This document shows, in pieces, positions 1 to 6,108 of a DNA stretch of 6,690 nt. Location: contig JAACEA010000433.1 in the NCBI GenBank assembly GCA_009936695.1, positions 1-6,690 on the forward strand, given 5' to 3'. Numbering within the stretch: position 1 is the stretch's first letter; each line of letters starts with the position of its first letter. This stretch comes from Planctomycetia bacterium (GTDB lineage: Bacteria; Planctomycetota; Phycisphaerae; Phycisphaerales; SM1A02). The notes beneath the pieces were generated by a model, which saw only the letters and a program-made list of their open reading frames with translations, had not been told where the DNA came from and did not search any database. Both the position numbers and the translations under genes were made by a program.

Positions 1-429
1 GAGTGGATCGGAACGCCGCTCGAACCGGATGCGATGGAAGGCCGGGTCACGGTCCTTCGGTTCGTCTCTCCGATCAGTCGGCGGGTTCGAACCGCGATGC
101 CGGAATGGCGAAGCACCACCGAGCGTCTGGCGCCGCAGGGCGTGGCGTTCGTCGGCGTCTGCGATCATCTCGCCGATTGGAAACGGATGCGGTCGATGTT
201 CGGCGAGTCCGGACCGCCGTTTCCGATCGCCCGTGACCTTCCGCCGGAGGAAGCCGGTCCGCCGCTCGGTCGACTGGCGACGACCTACGGCGTCCGTCGC
301 TGGCCGACCACCGTGGTCATCGATCGAAACGGTCGGGTGCGGGCGGCCGGCATCGAGGACGCTCGCGTGGCGGAGGTGGTGGGACGACTGCTCGCCGAGC
401 CGATCGAGACCTCGAACGGCGATTCCTGA
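1..429 (+). CDS. Thioredoxin-fold (TlpA/redoxin-like) protein lacking the CxxC motif, 3' part
   Basis: The frame is open from the first base and ends at TGA (427-429), so the 142 visible residues are the C-terminal part of a longer protein. The fold is suggested by a TlpA-like order: IGTPL near residues 3-7, a beta strand VTVLRF (16-21), a helix ending in AMPEW (32-36), the strand VAFVGVCD (48-55), a putative cis-proline loop WPTT (101-104) and the strand VVIDRNGRV (105-113). In TlpA-type thioredoxins a CPPC motif sits just before the AMPE-like segment; here that place reads SRRV (26-29), so both redox cysteines are gone. The only cysteine in the fragment is C54. Family membership is inferred from motif order. 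The protein probably does not act as a thiol oxidoreductase and may have a binding or structural role. An export signal, if any, would lie upstream of the window. A 56-base gap separates it from moxR, so co-transcription is possible but not shown. Confidence 0.75.
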   Translation, partial: EWIGTPLEPDAMEGRVTVLRFVSPISRRVRTAMPEWRSTTERLAPQGVAFVGVCDHLADWKRMRSMFGESGPPFPIARDLPPEEAGPPLGRLATTYGVRRWPTTVVIDRNGRVRAAGIEDARVAEVVGRLLAEPIETSNGDS

Positions 430-485
430 ACCTCGACCTCTTCGGCGTCCGGCCGATCCGAAACAGCAAGGGCCTCGATCAAGAC

Positions 486-1487
486 ATGAACGACTCAAAC
501 GCCACCACCGACCCGTCGACCGCCGCCGGCGAGACCTTCGCCCGCACCGTGTCGTCCAGCGTCGCCCGCACCGTCGTCGGCCAGGAGGTCGTGGTGGAGC
601 GGATCCTCATCGCGCTGCTCACCGGTGGTCATCTCCTGCTTGAAGGCGTTCCGGGCATCGCGAAGACCCTGCTCGTGCAGGCCGTGGGGCGGGCGATCGA
701 TCTCGAGTTCAAGCGGATCCAGTTCACGATCGATCTGCTTCCCTCGGACATCGTCGGTTCCGAGATCCTCGATCCGGAGTCCGGCCGGTTCAGGATCCAC
801 AAGGGACCCGCGTTCACGAACCTCCTCCTCGCCGACGAGATCAACCGGGCGTCGCCGAAGGTGCAGTCCGCGCTGCTGGAGGCGATGCAGGAACGGCGGG
901 TCTCGATCGGCGACACCACGCACGACCTGCCGGCGCCGTTCCTGGTGATCGCGACCCAGAACCCCGTGGAGCAGGCGGGAACGTTCGAACTTCCCGAAGC
1001 CCAGCTCGACCGGTTCATGCTCCGACATCGGCTCGACTACCCGACCTTCGATCAGGAGGCGGAGGTGGTGCGGCGCGGGCTCCAGCTGAAACTCAAGCGA
1101 CAGGGTGACGGGGCGGTGCCGATGTCCGCGTTCGACGCGATCGACGAGTCCAGCCCGTTCCACATCCGCGATCTGACTCAGGCGATGGAACGGGTCCTCG
1201 AGGTCCACGTGAGCGACGTCTTCGTTCGGGACTGCGTCGAGCTGGTGACCCTGACCCGCAGCCATCCGGATCTCGAACTCGGGTGTTCGCCCCGGGCGGC
1301 GATCGCCCTGGTGAACGCGTCCCGGGCCCGTGCCTTCATCCATGGGCGTGAGTACGCGATCCCCGAGGACTTCCTCGCCCTCGCCGAGGACGTGGTGTTG
1401 CACCGCATCCGACTCAACTACGAGGCGCTCGCGGAAGGTCGACGCGGCGAGGACGTGCTCCGCGAGATCCTGGCGAACCTCGCCTGA
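486..1487 (+). CDS. moxR: MoxR-family AAA+ ATPase
   Basis: A 333-residue cytoplasmic AAA+ ATPase of the MoxR family, of usual length for the group. Visible motifs in order: Walker A GVPGIAKT (54-61), Walker B LLLADEIN (113-120), sensor 1 ATQNP (156-160), the family signature LPEAQLDRF (169-177) and a sensor 2 region GCSPRAAIAL (266-275). All catalytic motifs look intact. MoxR proteins are known to work as chaperone-like ATPases on VWA-domain partners, and two such partners are encoded downstream together with the DUF58 protein that usually accompanies MoxR. The ATG at 486 gives a normal MoxR N-terminus. Its ribosome site is weak: AAGGG at 468-472 is 13 bases away. The TGA stop shares its last A with the ATG of the next gene (TGATG at 1485-1489). 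This is probably the first gene of the Bat-type operon. Family assignment is secure; the client proteins are inferred from context. Confidence 0.97.
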   Translation: MNDSNATTDPSTAAGETFARTVSSSVARTVVGQEVVVERILIALLTGGHLLLEGVPGIAKTLLVQAVGRAIDLEFKRIQFTIDLLPSDIVGSEILDPESGRFRIHKGPAFTNLLLADEINRASPKVQSALLEAMQERRVSIGDTTHDLPAPFLVIATQNPVEQAGTFELPEAQLDRFMLRHRLDYPTFDQEAEVVRRGLQLKLKRQGDGAVPMSAFDAIDESSPFHIRDLTQAMERVLEVHVSDVFVRDCVELVTLTRSHPDLELGCSPRAAIALVNASRARAFIHGREYAIPEDFLALAEDVVLHRIRLNYEALAEGRRGEDVLREILANLA

Positions 1488-2386
1488 TGTCGATCGGGCT
1501 CGACCATCCCGGTCCGACGCTCGGCCCGCCCGAGGAACTCGCTCACGGCGACTTCGAGATGGTGGTGCGTCGACTCGCCGATGACCTCGCGTTCGGCACC
1601 GACACGTCGTTGTTCACCGGTTCCGGCCTCGAATACGCCCAGTCCCGTCCCTACGAACCTGGGGATCCCGTCAAGCAGATCGACTGGCGGATGTCGGCCC
1701 GCACCAGCCGCACCTACGTCAAGGAATACGAGGCGCTGAAACGGGTCGACGTGAACATCGTGGTCGACACGTCCGCGTCGATGGCCGTCGGGTCCACGCG
1801 AATCACCAAGCAGGATCTGGCGATCTGGCTGGCCGCCGCGATCGGGGTGCTCGCCCAGCGACGCCTGAGCCCCTGTTCCGTGATCGGTGGCGGGGACCGT
1901 CGAACCCGCGTCGAACCCAGTCTGCTGCGTTCGGATCTCTGGCAGGGCATCGAGCCGCTTCGTGTCGGTCGGGTCGACGAGGCCACCCGGGTGGGAGCGC
2001 GGATCCGTGAACTCATGGCCCGGGCCCGCCGGGCCAGCATGGTCGTGGTGCTCAGCGATCTGCACGACCTCGATGCCGTCGATGCGATCCGACAGGCGGC
2101 CCAGCGGCACGACGTGGTGGTGCTTCGCCTGCGCGATCCGGCGGAGCGGGAGCGGCTTCGCGCCGGCTTCATCCGTGGCCGCGAGGCGGAGACCGGTCGG
2201 GTCTTCGTCGGAACCGGTCGGACCCGTTGGCGGAACGGTGGCACCGGGGAGGACGCCGAAGACGTCGGACGCCGACTGGCGCGGGCGGGGGCCGGATTTC
2301 TGATGCTGGACGTCGACCGGCCGGTGCTGCCGCCGCTCCGACACTTTCTCGCGGCTCGCGCGGGGACGGGCGGAGGTCGAGCATGA
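1487..2386 (+). CDS. DUF58 domain protein (VWA-like, MoxR partner)
   Basis: A 299-residue DUF58 protein. The diagnostic YxPGDxxxxIDW signature is present as YEPGD (56-60) and IDW (65-67). It is followed by a VWA-like Rossmann core with a MIDAS-type metal-binding sequence DTSASM (94-99, with D94, S96 and S98 in the DxSxS positions) and a second acidic strand end LSDLHD (189-194). No signal peptide or membrane segment is seen, so it is probably cytoplasmic or peripheral at the membrane. DUF58 proteins are almost always encoded next to moxR and are thought to link the ATPase to membrane VWA proteins; their biochemical role is not settled. The start overlaps the moxR stop by one base with no clear Shine-Dalgarno sequence, suggesting translational coupling. 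Its own TGA overlaps the next ATG by four bases. Family assignment is firm, exact function is not. Confidence 0.95.
   Translation: MSIGLDHPGPTLGPPEELAHGDFEMVVRRLADDLAFGTDTSLFTGSGLEYAQSRPYEPGDPVKQIDWRMSARTSRTYVKEYEALKRVDVNIVVDTSASMAVGSTRITKQDLAIWLAAAIGVLAQRRLSPCSVIGGGDRRTRVEPSLLRSDLWQGIEPLRVGRVDEATRVGARIRELMARARRASMVVVLSDLHDLDAVDAIRQAAQRHDVVVLRLRDPAERERLRAGFIRGREAETGRVFVGTGRTRWRNGGTGEDAEDVGRRLARAGAGFLMLDVDRPVLPPLRHFLAARAGTGGGRA
2372..2376 (+). promoter_or_regulatory. Ribosome binding site for the gene at 2383
   Basis: GGAGG lies six bases before the ATG at 2383, inside the end of the DUF58 gene. It decides the start: the same frame is open further upstream and contains an earlier ATG at 2227, but that one lacks such a site, lies deep inside the DUF58 gene and would place the signal peptide internally. 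Confidence 0.75.
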
Positions 2387-3222
2387 GTCGACGATCCTGC
2401 CCGAGGCCGCATCGCGGGTTCTCGATGCTGATGGGGTCTCTGCTGATGTCGGCCGCCGCGGCGGGGTCATCGACGTTGGACGGCGACGCCGCGACGCGGG
2501 GGATCACCGGCCGGATCGTGGTCGAGAGCGAGCATGGCCACGTGCGCGGTCGGCCGGATCTCGATCTTGATTCCTCGATCCTCGTCCGGGTCGCGGATCG
2601 AGATCACGCCGACGATGGACGATGGATCACCGAACTGGAGTTCATCGGGGTGGACGCCGGCGTCTTCGATCTCCGGGAGTCCCTGGTCTTCGACGACGGC
2701 GGTTCGATCGATCGGATCCCGCCCTTGATGATCGAGATCGTCTCGAACCTCGCGACCGACGCGCCGAGCGACGTCTTTCTCGCCGAGGCGCCGCCCGCGA
2801 GCATCGTGGGTGGTTATCGAAGGTTGCTCTTCGTCGTCGCGGTGATCTGGATCCTGGTGCCGGTCGCGGTGGCGATCCGCCGGTGGCTCCGTCGACCACC
2901 ACCGCCCCCGATCGTCGCGCCGTCGCCCACCGTGCTCGATCGTCTCGAGCCGCTCGTCCGTCGGGCGGTGGATCGGGAACTCACCGTCGAGGAGCGGGGG
3001 CGACTCGAACTGCTGCTTCACGCCCACTGGCGGGGCCGACTCGGACTCGCGGACGATCCGGTCGAAGCGGTTCGGCGGATTCGGACCGATCCGGAAGCCG
3101 GCCGACTGCTCCGCCGCGTCGAATCATGGCTGCATGCGCCGGGCGGACGGACGCCGTCGGCCGCGGAGCTCGGTGAACTTCTCGCCCCGTACCGCGAACC
3201 CGTGCGGGAGGCGGCACCATGA
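2383..3222 (+). CDS. Exported single-TM protein between DUF58 and batA; possible BatD-like or DUF4381-like component
   Basis: A 279-residue protein I cannot assign to a named family with certainty. The N-terminus looks like a signal peptide: basic residues (RRSCPRPHR) and a hydrophobic stretch to about residue 24, with a likely cleavage near 25-29 (AAAAG). Residues about 40-140 form a predicted beta-rich extracytoplasmic domain (ITGRIVVE, ILVRVADRD, ITELEFIGV, FDLRESL, IPPLMIEIV). One strong transmembrane segment spans about 148-165 (LLFVVAVIWILVPVAVAI), followed by basic and proline-rich residues (RRWLRRPPPPP), so the tail of about 105 residues should be cytoplasmic. The tail is helical and arginine-rich. 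This topology (signal, periplasmic beta domain, one TM, cytoplasmic tail) resembles a shortened BatD, and its place between DUF58 and batA is where DUF4381-type genes often occur. It overlaps both neighbours by four bases (ATGA). Gene reality is highly likely; function is inferred only from location. Confidence 0.9.
   Translation: MSRRSCPRPHRGFSMLMGSLLMSAAAAGSSTLDGDAATRGITGRIVVESEHGHVRGRPDLDLDSSILVRVADRDHADDGRWITELEFIGVDAGVFDLRESLVFDDGGSIDRIPPLMIEIVSNLATDAPSDVFLAEAPPASIVGGYRRLLFVVAVIWILVPVAVAIRRWLRRPPPPPIVAPSPTVLDRLEPLVRRAVDRELTVEERGRLELLLHAHWRGRLGLADDPVEAVRRIRTDPEAGRLLRRVESWLHAPGGRTPSAAELGELLAPYREPVREAAP
3206..3211 (+). promoter_or_regulatory. Ribosome binding site for batA
   Basis: GGGAGG lies seven bases before the ATG at 3219, within the last codons of the preceding gene. 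It supports the chosen start, which also gives the normal BatA opening MSFTHP followed directly by a membrane segment. Confidence 0.75.
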
Positions 3223-3959
3223 GTTTCACGCATCCCGGGGTGTTGTTGCTGCTCGCCGTGCCCGCGATCCTGCTGGTCTGGGCCTGGCAACGTCGCAACT
3301 GGGGCGTCGTGCTTCCCTTCGACCACCAGCACCATGGATCCGGCCGGGCGATCCGCTGGCTCCTCGCCACGTTCGATTCCCTGCCGGCGATCGCCCTGAT
3401 CGGCGTCGTCTTCATCCTGGCGGGCCCGCAGGTACTGCGACGTCCCGCCGATCAGCGCGTCCTGACGAACATCCAGTTCTGTTTCGACGTCTCGGGAAGC
3501 ATGTCCTCCGGCCGGCGGTATGAAATGGCCCGGGATGCGGTCGTCGAATTCATCGACGCCCGCGACGGCGACGCGTTCGGCCTGACGCTGTTCGGGTCGT
3601 ATCCGATCCGCTGGGTTCCGCTGACCCGCGACCTTGAAGCGATCCGGAACGCGCTGCCGTTCGCCGATCCCCAGCGGCAACCGATGCACATGGGGGGGAC
3701 TCGGATCGGCCGCGCCCTCGAATTCTGCCTCGGGAACATGGTGGTGGAGTCCGAGGACGGTGATCGGATGATCATCCTCGTCTCGGACGGGGTGAGCAGC
3801 GATCTCTCGGATTCGGGTGCCGCCCTCGCCCTCGCCGACGATCTCAACGCATCGAACATCATGGTCCACCACGTGCACGTCGGCAACGGTTCGGTGCCGG
3901 CGGTGGTGCAGGATCTGGCCCGCGAAACCGGCGGCGAGGCATTCGTCGCGACGGATTAG
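3219..3959 (+). CDS. batA: BatA-like VWA-domain membrane protein, stopped by an in-frame TAG
   Basis: The frame encodes 246 residues before TAG at 3957-3959. It has the BatA plan: a membrane segment at about 7-23, a second at about 54-70, then a VWA domain with a complete MIDAS: DVSGS (90-94, D90/S92/S94), the threonine of MGGT (T161) and the SDG aspartate (D190). The VWA domain ends with HVHVGNGSVPAVVQDLARETGGEAFVATD. BatA proteins normally run on through a helix into a third, C-terminal membrane segment, about 300-340 residues in all. Here that part lies in the same frame after the TAG (see 3957-4127), so the product as terminated would lack its C-terminal anchor. Known family members sit in the inner membrane with the VWA domain exposed and work with BatB and MoxR/DUF58. 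It has a good ribosome site and a four-base overlap with the preceding gene. Family assignment is firm; whether the protein ends at TAG is open. Confidence 0.92.
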   Translation: MSFTHPGVLLLLAVPAILLVWAWQRRNWGVVLPFDHQHHGSGRAIRWLLATFDSLPAIALIGVVFILAGPQVLRRPADQRVLTNIQFCFDVSGSMSSGRRYEMARDAVVEFIDARDGDAFGLTLFGSYPIRWVPLTRDLEAIRNALPFADPQRQPMHMGGTRIGRALEFCLGNMVVESEDGDRMIILVSDGVSSDLSDSGAALALADDLNASNIMVHHVHVGNGSVPAVVQDLARETGGEAFVATD

Positions 3960-4127
3960 AAGGGGTTGGAGCGGGTCTTCGAGCAGATCTCCCGGCTTCG
4001 GCCCGATCGATTCGCGCCGGGGGGCACCGTTCCCATGGACTTCTTCGCACCGTTCGCGGTGCTGGGGTTGGTCGGACTCGGGGGGCACCTCGTGGGCCTC
4101 TGCTGGGGGAGGTACACCCCATGGTGA
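3957..4127 (+). other. In-frame continuation of batA beyond a TAG codon (C-terminal helix and TM anchor)
   Basis: After TAG the batA frame is open for 55 codons to TGA at 4125-4127; the full reading would be 302 codons counting the TAG. The encoded text begins KGLERVFEQISRL, which is the helix that in BatA proteins directly follows the ATD end of the VWA domain, and it continues to a hydrophobic segment MDFFAPFAVLGLVGLGGHLV that fits the third membrane anchor. By my count 48 of the 55 codons end in G or C, as in the intact genes. The final TGA overlaps the batB ATG (4121) by seven bases, in keeping with the overlapping style of the operon. It may be a pseudogenised tail, a readthrough extension, a sequence-error artefact, or a separately translated 30-residue peptide from the in-frame ATG at 4035, which has a G-rich stretch at 4019-4024 upstream. 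The sequence alone cannot decide among these. Confidence 0.8.
4105..4112 (+). promoter_or_regulatory. Ribosome binding site for batB
   Basis: GGGGGAGG lies eight bases before the ATG at 4121 and supports that start. It falls inside the batA continuation after the TAG, so if ribosomes really leave batA at 3959 they would have to rebind here, 161 bases further on, to translate batB. Confidence 0.75.
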
Positions 4128-5113
4128 TCACCCCGCTCGTCGCCCTCTGGATCGCCATCGCGGTCGGCGCCCTGGTGCTGCTCGCCGAACTGGTGCACCG
4201 CCGCCGGATCCGGCGGGTCGCGCACCTCGCCTTCGGCCCCGGGGGTCGACCGGCGGCGTGGACCTCGATCGCATCGCCGCTCCGCGTGTTCGCCGCGACT
4301 GCGGCGACCTGGGGACTCCTCGTGCTGGCGTCCGCGGATCCGTCGGTGCGGGAGGAGACGCCGACCCGGGAAGCGTCCCGACACCTGCTGATCGCCCTCG
4401 ACGTCTCGCCCTCGATGCAACTGGTCGATGCGGGGCCGGATGCGGAGAAGGAGTCACGGGCGATTCGCGCGGGTCGGATCGTGCAGGGGGTCCTCGACCG
4501 ACTCGACGCCTCGACCACCCGGGTGTCGCTGGTCGCCTTCTACACGGACGCCCTTCCGGTGCTCACGGAGACCTTCGACAAGGAGGTGGTGCGGAACGCG
4601 CTCGACGGCCTGCCGATGTCGACGGCCTTCGAGTCGGGGGCGACGAAGATCACCGAGGGTGTCGCGAAGTCGCTCGAAACCGCAAGATCGTGGATGCCCG
4701 GCACCGCCACGCTGCTGGTGGTCAGCGATGGCGATGAACTGACCTCCACCGCGATTCCGGCCCTGCCGGCGTCGATCGCGGATGTGCTGGTCGTCGGGGT
4801 GGGCGACACTCAGCAGACGATGTCCGTCGGTGGACACGCCTCGCGGCAGGACACGGTCTCGCTCAAGCAGCTCGCGGCCCGGCTCGGCGGGATCTACCAC
4901 CAGGGAAACACCCGGCATCCCCCGAGTCGACTGCTCGAGGAGCTGACGATGATCGAGCCGCGACTCTCCGACGGGGACGGACTGCGCGAACTCGCGATCC
5001 ACGCGTCGGTGGCGGGCGTGGCCGCGCTCGCGCTGCTCGGGCCGCTGCTTTCCATCGTCGGAAGGCCGCGTTCCTGGTCCCGGGGCTGGCGTGGCATGGA
5101 GGAGCTTTCCTGA
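4121..5113 (+). CDS. batB: BatB-like VWA-domain membrane protein
   Basis: A 330-residue protein with the BatB plan: a membrane segment at about 5-24, a basic loop (HRRRIRR), a second segment at about 55-71, a VWA domain, and a third hydrophobic segment at about 294-313 before a short basic C-terminus. The MIDAS is complete: DVSPS (94-98, D94/S96/S98), a threonine in SGAT (T175) and the aspartate of SDG (D203). Strands ATLLVVSDGDE and DVLVVGVGD are typical of the VWA core. Members of this family pair with BatA in the inner membrane; loss of Bat proteins affects oxygen or stress tolerance in some bacteria, though the molecular role is unsettled. The BatA/BatB naming rests on order and topology, since the paralogues are similar. 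Its stop codon shares one base with the next ATG (TGATG, 5111-5115). Unlike the upstream paralogue, no internal stop is seen. Confidence 0.93.
   Translation: MVITPLVALWIAIAVGALVLLAELVHRRRIRRVAHLAFGPGGRPAAWTSIASPLRVFAATAATWGLLVLASADPSVREETPTREASRHLLIALDVSPSMQLVDAGPDAEKESRAIRAGRIVQGVLDRLDASTTRVSLVAFYTDALPVLTETFDKEVVRNALDGLPMSTAFESGATKITEGVAKSLETARSWMPGTATLLVVSDGDELTSTAIPALPASIADVLVVGVGDTQQTMSVGGHASRQDTVSLKQLAARLGGIYHQGNTRHPPSRLLEELTMIEPRLSDGDGLRELAIHASVAGVAALALLGPLLSIVGRPRSWSRGWRGMEELS
5098..5104 (+). promoter_or_regulatory. Ribosome binding site for the gene at 5113
   Basis: GGAGGAG lies eight bases before the ATG at 5113 and supports this start over the second in-frame ATG at 5131. Confidence 0.75.
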
Positions 5114-6006
5114 TGCGTCGAACCGAACTGATGCGACGACTCGGATGGTCGGCGTGGGCACTGGTCCCGGTCGCCCTGCTCGCGTTCCACTTCGGTCCCG
5201 GCAAGACGCTCGCGGCGCGGGAGATCGCGGCCACCCGGTTTCGCGAGGCGAGCGAACTGGAGCGGCAGGCGATCGAACTCCAGGCGGAGGCGTATCGCGC
5301 GCATCTCGAGACGATCGAACGTCGTCGGGAGGCGTTTCTCGACGGGGACGAGGTGGACGAGTCACCGGACGAGGATGCAGACGCCATCGCGGCCGACGAC
5401 CGGGAGCGCATCGCCTACGAAGCGGCCTCGACCGCGTGGGCGTCGGTCGCGGACGCCTATGCCCAGGTCGAGGAACGACTCGTCGACGATGATCCCCGCA
5501 CCATCGATCGAATCCGCTGGTCGAAGGCCCGGGCCCTCGTCCGATCGGGCGCGATCTGGGACGGTGTCGTCGATCTTGAAACACTGGTGGTTCCCCGCTC
5601 GGACGGACCGCGCGACGTGGAGCTCGCTCGAGCGGCTCGCGAGGAGCTCGCGACCGCGCACTACTTCGGTGCCCGCCTGCTTCGCATGGCGGGCGAGCCC
5701 GCCCGGGTCTGGCGGGCGGAGGCGATCAAGGCACGGCAGCACTTCCGGCTGCTTGCGGAAACCGCGGCGGCGTCGGGGGCGGAGGCGACCGTGGTCCGGG
5801 GACTCGAAGACAACGTCGAGCGAACGATCGATCTCGAGCAGATGGACAAGTCCGAGCTCGAGGGCCGCGCCCTGCCGCGAGAGAGTCCGCGGGGGACCCG
5901 CGGGCGTCGTCCCGGACAGGGACAGGAGGGCGTCTCGCAACGTCCGCCGACGCGTCGTGACGGTCGGGGCGCGGGCGGTCCGGGACCGATCGGGCCGGGC
6001 TGGTAG
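5113..6006 (+). CDS. Membrane-anchored helical (TPR-like) protein in the BatC position
   Basis: A 297-residue protein of uncertain family. Residues 1-10 are basic, then a hydrophobic segment at about 12-27 (WSAWALVPVALLAF) should act as an uncleaved anchor or signal. Residues about 33-75 are a long charged helix with coiled-coil character, followed by a very acidic linker (LDGDEVDESPDEDAD, 76-90). Residues about 95-240 are alpha-helical with AYEAASTAWASVADAYAQ and similar pairs that resemble degenerate TPR helices, though I see no clean TPR consensus. The last 45 residues are rich in Gly, Pro and Arg, end in GPGW and are probably disordered. BatC proteins of known operons are TPR proteins encoded right after batB and are thought to scaffold the BatA/BatB complex; the location and fold suggest a similar job here. 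It starts on the batB stop (one-base overlap) and ends with TAG. Gene reality is near certain, function inferred. Confidence 0.88.
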   Translation: MRRTELMRRLGWSAWALVPVALLAFHFGPGKTLAAREIAATRFREASELERQAIELQAEAYRAHLETIERRREAFLDGDEVDESPDEDADAIAADDRERIAYEAASTAWASVADAYAQVEERLVDDDPRTIDRIRWSKARALVRSGAIWDGVVDLETLVVPRSDGPRDVELARAAREELATAHYFGARLLRMAGEPARVWRAEAIKARQHFRLLAETAAASGAEATVVRGLEDNVERTIDLEQMDKSELEGRALPRESPRGTRGRRPGQGQEGVSQRPPTRRDGRGAGGPGPIGPGW

Positions 6007-6108
6007 GAAACGAGATCGAAACCCGATGCATTGGTGGAACATCGAACCCAGTGACACATGCAGGCCAAGAAGACCATGACGACCACGACGACCAGGAATG
6101 AGAACGAC
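6007..6108 (+). other. Spacer between the Bat-type operon and the next gene
   Basis: This is the longest gap in the window, about 100 bases. The first part (6007-6057) is 26/51 G+C, clearly lower than the surrounding genes. The second part (6058-6108) is an ACG/ACC-rich low-complexity stretch that could also be translated as a Thr-rich N-terminal extension of the next gene, from ATGs at 6058 or 6076. I see no terminator with a U-tract and no convincing -35/-10 pair. Confidence 0.6.

Noticed and set aside
2227..2385. Earlier ATG start for the gene placed at 2383
   Set aside because: It would add 52 Arg/Gly-rich residues inside the DUF58 gene before the signal peptide, while the 2383 ATG has GGAGG at the right distance and the ATGA overlap.
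3957..3959. Pyrrolysine or other dedicated recoding at the batA TAG
   Set aside because: No stimulatory element is apparent, no recoding genes lie in the window, and another gene here uses TAG as an ordinary stop. It is kept only as one of several open options.
3018..4088. Minus-strand open frame of 356 codons opposite batA
   Set aside because: It lies opposite the VWA domain with its intact MIDAS, has no family motif, and its product has the Arg/His/Asp/Gly-rich composition of an antisense shadow.
3817..4737. Plus-strand open frame in another phase spanning the end of batA and much of batB, which could suggest a frameshift fusion
   Set aside because: Its product is Arg/Ser/Gly-rich and shows no VWA or membrane segments. 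The true domains continue in the batA frame after the TAG and in the batB frame, so a frameshift is not needed.
4454..5584. Minus-strand open frame of 376 codons opposite batB
   Set aside because: It is Arg/Pro-rich, without motifs or a ribosome site of note, and antisense to a complete VWA protein.
6015..6027. Small inverted repeat ATCG/CGAT after the BatC-position gene as a terminator
   Set aside because: The stem is only four base pairs and no T run follows it.
6031..6059. Promoter candidate with TTGGTG and a -10-like ACACAT 17 bases later
   Set aside because: The -10 match is poor (two of six to TATAAT), so it does not stand above chance.
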